Assembly: GCA_947650285.1 (NCBI GenBank)
Contig: CANTFL010000545.1
Coordinates: forward strand, 1 to 64,000
Origin: Hyaloperonospora brassicae
Taxonomy: Eukaryota > Oomycota > Peronosporomycetes > Peronosporales > Peronosporaceae
Direction: 5' to 3'
DNA length: 64,000 nt
Shown here: piece by piece, positions 47,880-59,837 of the stretch
How positions within the stretch are numbered: position 1 is the stretch's first letter
How the letters are laid out: each line of letters opens with the position of its first letter
The notes under the pieces: generated by a model
What the model was told of the DNA's origin: nothing
The model's database searches: none
The model's input: only the letters and a program-made list of their open reading frames with translations
Program-made: the position numbers and the translations under genes

Positions 47880-50800
47880 CCCTAGAAAATGACCCATATG
47901 CTCACGGTATAATCAACGACAATGTCAAGCAGATCTGTGCAATCTTCAAAGAAGACTGGTACGTCACCTATAAGATATCTGTGGTAAAATTTGGGTCAGA
48001 ACGAACATGTTATTAGCAGATCGTCGACAGAAGATAGTGTCGTCGATAGGGAGAAACGAGTCATGCGATACACTTTGCAATCATCGGAAGCGGTACAGAA
48101 AAATTAATGTTTTAGATTATGGGTGGATATAGCAACATAACATTTCCATTGTATACGTGACGTGCGAGGTGCCTGAGCATAAAGGTCTCGTCACAAAAAG
48201 GACCTTAGCCATCGAAATAATCTGTCATGACGCAGTAATTACTGCCTAGCGTATGATTATCTAGATAAACAATATATTTGACAATTTCTTAGCAGCGAGC
48301 CATGTAATGAAATCAACTTTCATGAAGGTTAGCCTAGCTTATGTGTGTGAAATGCCACAGATCAATGGTGGATAGATTACGCATTAGTTTAATATTATAT
48401 ATTTACCGGATCAGACGCTGATACCGAGAATGGACGTAGATTTCAATGGTATGTCTGAATAGCCATATTTTGTCCATTAATTCTATTTCATCATGATCTT
48501 TATATCTTTAAGGGTGAGTAATATATGTCGTACGTAGAAAAGCTGCCCCCAGTAATTTGATCCAAATTAGCTTGTGATACCTCAAGGGGATATTAACGCT
48601 TAACACGCATTATAAAGACGTAGGACATCTCTAATGCGCCTGATGTGACCATTTGTACCGAGATACTTTGACACGTCTTAAAGTTTATGGTGCATCAAAT
48701 CCACATCGAGAGTACACTATACTGCGCAAAACCAAGCTGTATGGTAACGTTTATCAGCGTAAACTTGCTGATATTAAGACAAGGCTTTTTAAGTGCATCG
48801 TAGGTACGCATATTGCACTCCCTGATTTGTTATATATCAAAGTGTAATAATATGCCTGCGTCCGATGAGGCGAAGCTGCTACAAAAGCTCTTTAGCTAAA
48901 TGGATTCCTATTAAAACCTAATGCTACAACAACCATACGGCCGTAAATATGTTCGCTTATTTAAAAAGAAAATTTAGTCTTTTGAGTATCAGCACTCTTT
49001 CGAGGTTTTAGAAAAAAGGCTTAATGCGATCGTTCTTTTATTCATTGCAGATAATGAATTTTTTTATGTTGTATGAGACTTAGGCGACGTCAAATCAGTT
49101 TAGCGGGTAATGAATACAATACCGGCAGGCTAAGCGATTCTGTTTGTATATTTGTCGATCAAATGTAAACTAATCAGTGTTATTATATAGTGCATGACAG
49201 GAATCCTTTGCCATAATATATATACTGGTATAGTCTACCGTCATTTATTTCATAGCATAGAATATTCATACGAAGTACGCGTCATTACGCTCGGAAGTAA
49301 ACATTCTCAATCCTCGCGAAGAATTGGCGAGATGTTTGTCTTCTTCGCAGAATATATTTGTGCGTGAAATTTAGATTATGATGACTATATGTCGTCTCTA
49401 ACGCACATTCGCGCCGGCCTCATCTTAAAACAACTGCGCGGGTCACCAGGGAGGAAATGGAAAATGCTTATACCCTAGTCAACAACGTTATATTGTTCAG
49501 CCTGAGTAATGACGTGAGGCATGCGTGCATAATAGTAGAAGGGTTTTGTGTCAGATGTATAAAAGCTCACATTAATTCCTATTGCCATGAAATGCTTGGC
49601 TGATTTGTCGTCATCAAAATGACACACGGCCTTAGGTAAGATACTGTATTATATATAACTTGTCGGTGACACACCACGAAAAGTTGTTCCCACTTATATA
49701 TGTAAACGCCGCATAGTCATGTACGAGTGCCAGGATGCGCCATTAAGTGGGCATCTTGGCCGTTAGAAGACTTATCTCACGGCCAGCCGATCATTAATGA
49801 CCACGCTAATAATCTATAGCGCGCAAGTACATTCATGCTGGCGAGGTTAGACAGCGGGCGAAGTCAAGGCTTATAACACGTGCACCAAATGAGGTTCTAC
49901 TAGTTCCATGAGAGTGCTGCTAGTAAAATAACGTGTAATTCGTCTTCCATACAGCCGAAGGCGATCATATTTACTACTACTTGAGGATACTTGTTGATCG
50001 ATAAAGCAAGATAGTTTTGTAGTATTTAGTCCCGAGATAGATAAAAGTCGAATGCTGTGATTGTTTTTTATAAGACGGTATATCGCCTCGAAAGTCTAAC
50101 CCATAAAGTCGTATACGATTAGTGCCTGCAATTTACGGCGAGTTAAGGTAAAAAATGCTCTGTATCATTGTAAAAAAGTTTAGATTTTTGAGCTTTGACG
50201 ATCTGGATACAGACGATCAGAATTTTTGTGCTGGTAGAGTCTTCAAAGCTATATTCCGATTACAAGTTCGTCCGTTCTTTACGAGCTGGAAAATAGTTGC
50301 CGATGTCGAAATTTGATATTATTGGTGAATGATTCCGCGACGCATACATCGTTGTAGGTGAAAAATTGACGTCGGCAACACGTCTTTAGAATGTGATATT
50401 ATTACTACAGTAGAATGATAAAAGGAGCTGCTAATAAAATTTCGTAATGTTGCAAATTACGCGCTGAGGAATCCGCAGACGCGACTAAAAGCAATGATAT
50501 CGATATCCAAAGGAAAATTAAGCAGATGTCACAAAGATATACAGGCAATAATGATAATGACGATTCTTGTATGACCTACATTACCGAAGACTAATGATAC
50601 GAGGACAATAATACGTTTGCTGACAAAAATATTAGCCCATCGCAGTGAATGTAAGGCGCACTAAGAAATGCAATTCTGAAAAATCATTCGTGCCAGACAG
50701 TAAAAAATAGGCTGTTTGGTCCATTAATTTGGAAAGCAACGGATATTAAAAATAAAAGTGTCATAAATGAAAGAGCAGAAGCTATTTGTTTTGACAAACG

Positions 50801-51090
50801 AAAGCCTTATCGTATTGTTCATAGTTATTTAACTCGACACGTAGTGCCTTTTACAAGAAACACCTAAAGAATTCCCAAATAATTTGACCCATTTTTTGTG
50901 TGGCATTTCCAAGGTACCGCGTACTCGGTTAGTTATCTCGTAGGATGCGCACCCATCTGAGATTTTTACGTGGCGGATCCCCGCTCTAACTCTCGGCATG
51001 AAGCCTTTTCCCTCAGTGGGGATTTACAAGACATCAGGTAACCTCCATCCGATGATTGTGATCAAATACCAGGCTCTTATTTATGTAAAG
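47880..51090 (+). pseudogene. Heavily decayed Ty3/gypsy pol (RT, RNase H, integrase)
   Basis: The DNA is collinear with the gypsy element at 59900-63200. GTCAAGCAGATCTGTG near 47920 matches 59922. The stretch GACGCTGATACCGAG at 48414 matches the RT region at 60421. GTGCATGACAGGAATCC near 49190 matches RNase H at 61253. TGTACGAGTGCCAGGATGCG at 49720 matches the integrase finger at 61801. AGGATGCGCACCCATC at 50943 matches the integrase C-terminus at 63065. No frame survives. Many differences would fit C to T or G to A change, making the relic AT-richer, but I have not counted them. It is of the same family as the right-hand element but far older. Confidence 0.8.
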
Positions 51091-51741
51091 CAAAATCCGT
51101 GCATGCATTTCGGGTATATATTTTTGCCGTCAATATCTTGATATATATGAAACGTATTGCCGCTCTACGAAAACCTGATAGATCACATATTCGTACCAAA
51201 CTTTTCATGGTCGGCTTCATAGCCTTATCAAAATGTGAAACAAGGTCAGATGCCCTATTCTATTAAAGATAAATCTCATCGCGTTATGAAAAGGCTACTC
51301 AATTTAAATCCTCCACAATGAACTGATAATTAATGACAGCTACCCTTCCGCCGTATCAAATCGTTCTTGGCGTTGTGCGTTGGTCAAAGGCTTTTGGAGG
51401 GGCTTTAATTGAGCGAACGCAATGCTTAGGGATGCAGATAGATTTAAGGTTCAGTGGTGCGGTTATAAACCTTCTTAAGATAAATTCAATTCTCGCCCCC
51501 ACTAAAATTTGACGTCCTTGTACGCTATTACCAGTGCGACGAAATTCAATCATTGATTTATGCAAACGAATTAAAGGTAGATGCGCTTCAAAATTTGTAC
51601 GGGACTTATATTTTGCAATTATAAAATTTAAAAACAATATACACCATCAAATTGAGCTAATGGAGCCAAATGTAGTAAAGATACGTTAAGGGCCATCAAT
51701 ACAAAATGAAGAAGGTCTTTTAAAGAAAGGTAGGGCAAGCT
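51091..51741. other. AT-rich region after the gypsy relic
   Basis: The first bases (GTGATCAAATACCAG near 51058) still follow the gypsy sequence at 63179. Beyond that the likeness is lost. A chromodomain cannot be identified. Confidence 0.3.
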
Positions 51742-52614
51742 TGTTACTCCAAACAACTTGTGGTACCTGATCAGAGCACCATGTGTAGATTATGTATGGA
51801 CCTAATGCATGATAAATTATGTTTTAAACCCTGTGATCACATCAGATTTAACCAATATCGTAGATCAACGCATGTCGACCTTTATCCAAAGAGTAATCGT
51901 CACACTTACGATCAGCGATGCACCATCGATGTCTGCAAAAAACCCCATGTAAAGTCATGCGCCATGAGAAGCTATTTTGCACGGACGTAAAAGGTATAGA
52001 CCGTGACGGATCCAAAAACTTCTCGGTTCGAATTGATGGGATTGATCGATCATCGATCAGCCTTTGCTTTCACGACATCACACATTGTTTTGGGGGCAAG
52101 ACGCAAATTAGTGTGGTCTTGGTGTGGAGAAGTGAACGAAGAATCGTGTAAATAATGTGCGAAAGAAGAGCTACTCTATTACTCGGACTAATTACGAAGT
52201 CTGGATGTGGATCAAGACAATTGGATTCGATCCGAGAGTGGATCCGATCCTAGAGGGGACCGAATGCAAGAGTGATCGATTTAAAAGTGAATCCGATTTG
52301 AGAAAGGACCGAATCGAAGAGGTATCCGATACAGGCTAGGGTAGGATATTGATCTAGGAGATTACGACATACCGGAGACAGAGTGATTCATCGGACGACA
52401 CGTGGCAAGTGTCTTTTGGTATAAGAAGGCTAAGTCGTAGATTTTTTGTGCGATGGTTAGACAACATTAAGCAGAGCTCAATGTACTTTAAAAGACACGC
52501 GCGATCTCTTCTGGGCTGGGTATATGGCCTCCCGACGAAATAAATAGTTGCGCCGCTCGTCTATACTAGTGTCGCTACTGGATTGGTTGGCCAGGTACGT
52601 TCAGGACTCTAACA
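51742..52614 (+). repeat. Possible old LTR of a different element (~0.87 kb)
   Basis: The right border GGACTCTAACA (52604-52614) has the form of an LTR end, and TGTTACTCC at 51742 could be its inverted left end. TGGTATAAGAAGG near 52415 is a good TATA-type promoter, and AATAAAT near 52540 a poly(A) candidate, in sensible order. Within it (52215-52335) a motif around GATCCGA/GACCGAAT recurs about six times. No partner LTR or PBS was confirmed, so the left border is a guess. Confidence 0.35.
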
Positions 52615-55600
52615 ATCATCAAGGAACTGCGATAGGGCGCAGCAAGAAAGCAATTGTGATTAAGATCGCGAGACTGCTTAAGTGTCCAGAAGGCCGAGAT
52701 GATTAAGATCTACGTATTGGACAAGGCGATATCGTTAATATCAGGTTGATCATTACGAGCATCTACAAGTGACCGGTGATCTCGTGAAGAAATCCACCCG
52801 ATCACCCTCTTTCTAAACGCGGTCAAGCTTAGCATCGAAAAGAGGCCACTGAAAAGAGTGCAGACCGCTATACTGACAGGTAAGCAATATGAGAAGGAAC
52901 TAAGCTTTGAAACGGAGTACCTTCTCCGATAGTCGGTCGTCTGGGAACCAGTGGAGAGGTGGGATCACATTAAAAATTTTGTAGCCTCGCTCCACTACAT
53001 TAGCATCAGGCGCTGTTTCAATAAACGTATAGATATTATTGCAAATTTGATTGATTCGGCTCAAATTTATGTGACTACAGTCAAGATCAACTTCACGGGA
53101 TATCACCCTAGTACCGAACATTCACGTCTCGTCCGAATGAGCGTTATCGATTGGATCAACGAGAAATGATGAACATTCGTCGGATCACTAAACATTCCTT
53201 GATCCCATGCGTTACTATAATTTTGCGGTATTGTGTTTATAAGCCGTTGCTCTAGCGGACTTCGTATCACCAGTAAAAATCCAAAAGTTGGCTCTGTAGC
53301 AAATATTTGATATGACTACCAAATTTAGATGAGTTAAATTTGGGGTCATCGTATGATTGATATTCGCACAGGGGGACCTAAGCAGCGGTTAGTTAGGCTA
53401 ATACTTGGTGGTGGATCACCACGTGCACCTGCAACTATTACACTTGTAGGCTACTTAATTTATTATTCCGTGATTTTTCAGCAGCTGCTTAGCCTTCGGC
53501 CGGTGATCAGGCATCTGCGAGATAATGTACAAGCGCATTCTATGCATCTTTGTGCGTAAGCCGCATGAACTTGCTGACAAATAGATTGTTCAGACCAACA
53601 AATATATTAACCTAATATATAAAGCTATTTGCTTTACTGAAGAAAATCTTGCGGCTAGGATTGAGTATTTGCGAGTGAGTTTGAGCTATATGTATATACT
53701 TGCTTTCTGTGTCGGCTACATGTTCTTGGTGGACACCTATTCTAAAATGTGAATATGGATTGTAGAGACGTAAACGGTATATTTTTGTGGAAATTGTTAT
53801 TATTTAAGTACAAATACGGAATGTCAATATTTTTGCAGAGTGATGCTGGTGAACCTCGTGCAGAGAATTAAAAATTCTGCAGTTAACAAAGACTAAAACG
53901 GTAACTTCTCTATTATAGTCTGCCAAATTTTTGATATTGATCTACTGCGCATGACATCGCAAACCTTTATCAGATGTATTGTATTATACAAAAATAGGCT
54001 CAAATTATCACTCATACATTGCATATGATGCATCATCGCATTCATATCGACATTACCATTTATGCGTGATACAAATGTCGATCTTAAACCAAGAGTGCTC
54101 CTTTTGGTGAAAAGATTGGAGGCGATCACCTGCCACCAATCAATCGTCGATCTGTCACCAAATAAAAGTTTCTTAAAAAGGGTTTGACGTAATGTAATAA
54201 GTTTGTTATTTGTCATTTACACCACATTGAGTCGATTTATTTATATATATGGTGATATAAATTGAAAGTTTAATTCAGGTAAATAATAAAGAAAACTTTG
54301 CCGTAGGAGGTAACAAAAATATCGCTCTGCGACTTAAGTGATAATGGGCGATATGTAAAAAGGAAATAACATCAAATAGCTGCTAGACGCGCACAAGTGG
54401 TGGTGATTATGCTTATACAATTTATGGTTTTTTTTAATATAAATATAATCTATTAAAAGAGATTTAGTAAACCCTACATATTTCAAATTGTAGTGAGTTT
54501 ATTCCTTTTTCTAGACCTTTCCTTTAAAGATTTTTCCATTTGTTATGTTAAATTGTACGTAAGCTTTTATGCATCTACCTATCGTGTTTCAGTATAGGTA
54601 TATTAAATGTATCAAAAAAGTGGAAATGCTCCAATTTTACGTAAGTATAACCTAAAGTCTGGAGTGTTTACCGAGGCATAGGGATTTTTAGTGAAGAAAC
54701 AAAAAGTGTGATCACCCATAAATACAGCATGGACGACTAAGATGAAAGTGCGTCAAGAACGATTTTTCCTACACGCGAGATTATAAAAAAATCATGAAAA
54801 TATAAAAATATAGGATTGAAAACCAGACAAAAACAAATTACACAGGCGTACTCGAGTTAATTTAGTCGCATAAGAAAAGCAACGTGAAACGGTAAGCAGT
54901 TCAAATTTCGAGTGGAAACGACGAGAGTGCTAGACGGCCTTGTTGTTTGAATTCAAGCTTCGGTCTGTACACGTTAAGGTCAAACTAAATCAGTTATCGA
55001 TCGTAACACATCCATCAATTGTAAAAATGATCCAATTCATATTCAAATAAAACAGTGATAAATCGTTAGCGGTCCGACCTATTGGATAAAAAAACCCTAA
55101 GCAATATTAAAATCTTGCACGAACTTGATGAAGCGGTTAATTTGGCTTTTCCGGGGGTACATAAAGTGAGCACAACTTTAGACAAGAAAACGAATGGAAC
55201 AATCTTTTATTGGAGTCGGCAAGTCTGGGCACCATAAGAGGTCACTGATTGCACCATAAACTTTGAAATGACGACCTTGTTACCAGATGTGGCCTCTGAA
55301 TATATTACATGGTGTATATGCGTCCTTAAACGTAATTTTTAATTATAATTGTCGAATTGTATTCAGATATAAATCCGCAGAAATCGGGTTGACTTCTATT
55401 TTTATGTAGAAATTACTAATATCTTATTTATTTTTCGAATATCCCCACATGACAGTACCTCGTATTGATTTTTGATTGTCTTGAAAGCGCGATTTCAGGC
55501 CTACAAAGTGATTGTAACTTTGAGCGGACGCAATTTGCACCTTTTAGGCAATATACAAGACCGCGAGTAGATCATATGGGTAAACGGCAGGGGGACTGAG

Positions 55601-57505
55601 TTAAACATTTTATTTTAACACAATATAATACCAATATTAAGGTAAGAGTCAAATCTGGCACCCTTTAGATTCGTCGCAAACGTGCTAGTTTTACCGCAAG
55701 ATCGACTACTTACCTTACCCAACACAAATTACAATTTCACATCTACATTAGTACTGTAAGCTTAGTGCAATTAGCTTTATAAATTGTTAAATTTGGTAAG
55801 TAGGGCAACTTAACGCAAAGCACCGAAGGCTCTTCTCCGATAGCCGGTCATCTGGGCGTCAATGAATAGTTGTGGAATCATAGTCTAGCGTTTTATACTC
55901 CACCACAGATACTATACGACCCACGCTTCTATGTTGTTGAGGACCGAACATTTTTTTAATTAATTTTGGCAGCTGAAAACGCATTAGAATAAATCATGTC
56001 AACCTTACCAGAAAATTGAGGTAAATCGATGATCAAGATCGCGAACGAATTTGTCTGTATAAAGAGCTGGCGACAACATCTCATACAGAAAAACGATTTG
56101 AACAGGTGTCACAATGGACAAATTTTAAACCATTAAGCATCGCTACAAAGATCTTTCAGCTGATATCAAATTGTAGCAGCTTCACATCAGGTACATTTCA
56201 ACGCTCTCAATGGACAACGACTTCAGCTCAAATGAGAACAAGTACAAATTTTATTAGCAGTTGTCTCGATTACCTGAAAGCTAGTGTCAAAACAATATTT
56301 TAGGCCTGCTTGATTTATTGATAGGGGAGAATGCTATGTACGCAATCCAGGTTCAATAAAAATTTGTTACTGATTTCAATAATTTTAACTATTAAGTAAG
56401 TGTTAGAAAAGGCGGTTTCTGGTATCAAGATTAATCAGATTGCGAAACGAATATCATACCCTTCATTAAATTTGACCACGATACGTCACACGCGTTCTAA
56501 ATCGAGTTAAGAATATTTAAGCTCTTCATCGAATGTTTTTATCGTCAAGACTTATCTTTTAATCGATTAACATTGCCAATGATAGTAGCCATTACGAGGT
56601 AGTATATGCAGTCGATCAGACTAATTACTTCGTGGGGATTAGTATAATAACATTAATATTTATCACTTGCCAAATGATCGATACAATATATGAATGCCGT
56701 GCGGATCATTTCAAAAGTACATGTTGTTTGACTTAAAACAATTAAAAAATAGTATTTTGCATCAGATCAGTATCGGTGTAGTGCAGATATCGAGCACTTA
56801 TTGCAAAGTCAATCGTAAAATTTGGTTTAAAATAAGATGGCATGAACGATTATCTGTGCATCGTGATATATGTGACAGGCGATCTGCTCGTAATTTATCA
56901 TTAAATGATATCTAAGTCTAAATGGAACATACGACATAAGAAATAAATTCCTTTTGATTTAACATTCTTTAAGTACCTCCATAATCTGGAAGGTTTCGTG
57001 ACTCGTAATCTACAATCCGCGATCTGATGTGGAGGTAAAAATTTGTAGTGATGTGAAGCTTTCTGCTCGCTTTTCCTGCTTTTCAGGTCACATAGTCCGC
57101 AACTCGCTATATATTATCCTAAGCCTATGTCAATTTGCAGTTGCGATCCATGGGAATGACCCGTGAGTACGCATTTTGCACTCCGCCGGAGGTTAGTACA
57201 CGAGTTACATCACACCACTTACGATATTATAATCGGCCTATGGATCGTGTTTAGCATATAATCTGGTTTTGACCATACACTGATAAATATCCGTATACAA
57301 TCTCATTTTACGATTTGTATCTATCGCTATCTCTCCTGCCCCGATAGGACTAGTGTCCGTGTCTGCCTACGTAATATTTGGACAATAGTTGCAGGAGGAA
57401 CTGCGCTTGGCAACCTCTGTTGTTTGTTTCTATATTAATCAGCGAGCAGTATGTCAACCCCTTCATCCTTGACATTACCCTTTTGAGGTATTGTATGCAT
57501 CTTTC
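52615..57505. other. Mixed decayed DNA, no gene recognised
   Basis: The first 350 bp are less AT-rich and may be an internal region following the possible LTR. A 25-bp segment CTTCTCCGATAGTCGGTCGT at 52921 recurs with changes at 55832. The remainder (53,600-57,500) is very AT-rich with no frame above 107 codons and no domain. Confidence 0.4.
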
Positions 57506-57947
57506 TGTAACGGGGTAGCCCGTTACATGATCTTGTCACTAAGGAGAAAATGACAATAAAGAATATTACGTTGAATATTCTTTCAACATAATCACAGAGC
57601 ATGATGATATTGTTGAAGATGACCGAAGGGTCTACTCATTGGTTGATATCGTGATGATATCGACCCACCAATCGCTGCTAGACGAGCGCAATGGGTGTTG
57701 AGTAGACGTCATCATACATTTCGTTACATTAGTATAATTAAGTCAGGACAAACAGAGATACAAGAGTTATAGGACTTAATTAGATTGATAACAGTTTTAC
57801 TTTTCCTACGACTAGAGTCGTTCACCTTAGTCATTCTACCTTCCTCTGTGTATTTCTACACCTAGATGGGCACTGACTATCACTACGGTCAGTGATAGTA
57901 ACTTACGTACTAGTTGACCAGTACGTAGTCGTCGGTGCCCCGTTACA
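57506..57947 (+). repeat. Gypsy 5' LTR
   Basis: 442 bp, opening TGTAACGGGG and closing CCCCGTTACA, a perfect 10-bp terminal inverted repeat. The left end is itself a hairpin: TGTAACGGG, loop GTAG, CCCGTTACA (57506-57527). Other hairpins inside are CACTGAC/GTCAGTG (57871-57894, overlapping an alternative CTATCAC/GTGATAG) and TACGTACT/AGTACGTA (57904-57927). The matching 3' LTR is not in the window, so the border rests on TG...CA, the inverted ends and the PBS. Confidence 0.8.
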
Positions 57948-57949
57948 CA

Positions 57950-57956
57950 TGGTAGC
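57950..57956 (+). other. Gypsy primer-binding site (initiator tRNA-Met 3' end)
   Basis: TGGTAGC lies two bases after the LTR and is complementary to the ...GCTACCA 3' end of initiator tRNA-Met. Only seven bases match, so the site is worn or the primer different. Unlike the copia elements, it uses the tRNA 3' end. Confidence 0.55.
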
Positions 57957-58043
57957 TCTTTGAAGTCCGTCCACGGACCACACTCGCATCGCCCAACATG
58001 AACATGTTGAACAAAGTCGAAGGCGACAGATTTCTCGGAATCC

Positions 58044-59113
58044 GTGAAAGCTACGTCCCATTTGAGCGATATCAAATGGAGTGCGATCGAACGAATGAGT
58101 TCGACCGTTGGCGAAGAAGCTATCTGGGCCATGCTATCCACAAGGGATAGAGACCAGCAGCCTTCCGTCATTAACAAGTTCTTGCAACGAGAAATTGATG
58201 GGTCGCGAGCGCAGGTGACCTTGTTGCAACAACAAGATCATCAGCGGAACGAAGAACTGAGACAGTCTCAGTCCGCGCAGTCGACACGGGAGCGTCGACT
58301 GGGGTCTAAAGCTAGAGATCTCCAAGTATCACGGAGTCGAGGACGAATACTCTGTTAAGATGGTTCGTCGAAGTCGACGATGCCATTGAGACCCGTCGCA
58401 TCGACAATGAGCGAATGCAAGTTAATTTCGCTCAGTCGTGTTTGGCAGGGGACGCCAGGAATTGGGCCCTGAATCTCAAGTTGCACGACCTAAACGTGTT
58501 TGGGACGTTTAAAATCTACAAGACCTTGCTCAGCGAGACGTTTGAGCCTCTCAGGGCAGAGTTAAGGACACTATCTGAACTCCTCGGAATCAAACAGGGT
58601 AAGCGTAAGGTTCACGCTTACGCTCAGCATGTACGCTACCATGCAAGCTGCATGGTAGTAACCTCTGTGAGTTAACTTGTGTTGATCATATTATTCATTC
58701 AAGGGCTGTCCGATGGTCCCGTCAGGGACCACCTGTTCCGCGGAGAGCTAAAGACGCTCTCCGAAGCAATCTTAGCTGTGGAGCAGGAAGGCTTAAGTGT
58801 GAGACAGGCTCACGCAACGCTGACCCCCTTTCGTCCGCAGAGACGATCAGCGGTCGGAGGTTCAGAGCCAATGGAACTCTGTAATGTCGAGAGCGATAAG
58901 CCTCGCCCTGCGAATGACAAGCGATCGGTGAGATGCCATCGCTGTCGTGTACTGAGACACTACGCATATGAATGCAGTATCGCCCGCTCAGGACCTCGCG
59001 GTGCTGAGCGCAGTAATCGTCCACCAGTAAGAAAAACTGGAGGGCGAGGGTCCGATGCTGTTGCAAAGCCGCAACAGCGAGACCAACCATCAAAAAATGG
59101 TCGGGGTCAGTAG
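58044..59113 (+). pseudogene. Gypsy gag (frameshifted)
   Basis: Encodes the nucleocapsid precursor. The N-terminal part (58044-58310) has a Gln-rich stretch. The frame then shifts near 58310 and 58350 into a part containing VEVDDAIETRRIDNERMQ and the capsid-type NFAQSCLAGDARNWALNLKL. A TAA at 58673 interrupts it, after which FIQGLSDGPVRDHLFRGEL follows in frame. The knuckle CHRCRVLRHYAYEC (58934-58975) keeps its C-C-H-C ligands. The usual Gly before the His is replaced by Arg. Gag ends at TAG 59111. The start is unknown, since no ATG opens the first frame. Confidence 0.85.
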
Positions 59114-59149
59114 GGGCGGAGCGCCCTACTGATACAGCAACATCTAGAG

Positions 59150-59814
59150 AATTTAAAAATCTCTTGACGAAGGTTGCTCCCGACACGTAGTCCCTGTGGG
59201 TCTCTGCACTTGGTGATGAGGTGGCTCTCATCACCTTGATATAGGAAGTGACAAAGAACTAGTCACTTCGCGCCCTAGTTGACTGTGGGGCGTCGAACAA
59301 TTTTGTTCGTCGCCAGTCGTAGAGGCAGGAAGGTTTAAACATCGTGGAACGGGAGGTCCCTCCAACGAGAATGACGGTACGCCTAGCGACAGGCGCGTCG
59401 ATCACTGTGAAGAAACGTGTTATCAGAATCCACTACACGTTGAAAGATGAACAGTACGATGATGATTTCATCATACTTGATCTGGATGACAAGTTTGATA
59501 CCATCTTAGGGTTGCCTTGGCTCAGGAGATACGAGCCAAGGGTGAGCTGGCAGCATCGATTAGATACGATACCTGCTACTTGTTCCTCAGATGACGATCT
59601 GAAGAATGTCTTGGAACGTCCACAGTTACGTGGGTGTACCACGAGCGAGTGCCATGGCCTCACTCGTGGTACGGTCGTTAGCACGACTGTACAAGAACAC
59701 AATGTAAATGATCACTACATTGAAGTGAAAGCTCTCCTGGACCCTGTGGAAGTGATTTCCCAGGAAGTAATCGAGACATTGAATTTCTTGGTCAATAATA
59801 TGGATCAAGCGTAG
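59150..59814 (+). pseudogene. Gypsy aspartic protease region
   Basis: The catalytic segment ALVDCGASNNFV has its Asp codon at 59281. Then come MTVRLATGAS and DFIILDLDDKFDTILGLPWL, the flap and ILG motif typical of retropepsins. In-frame TAGs at 59188, 59242, 59260 and 59320 break it, and another ends it at 59812. The protease would release Gag, RT and integrase from the polyprotein, and it cannot be made in one piece here. The last ~70 codons resemble no known domain and contain strong hairpins. Confidence 0.85.
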
Positions 59815-59837
59815 GCGCTTACACGCTTGATCTGGTT

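Noticed and set aside
58722..59234. 170-codon minus frame opposite gypsy gag
   Set aside because: Antisense shadow of gag, whose sense translation carries the knuckle and other family motifs.
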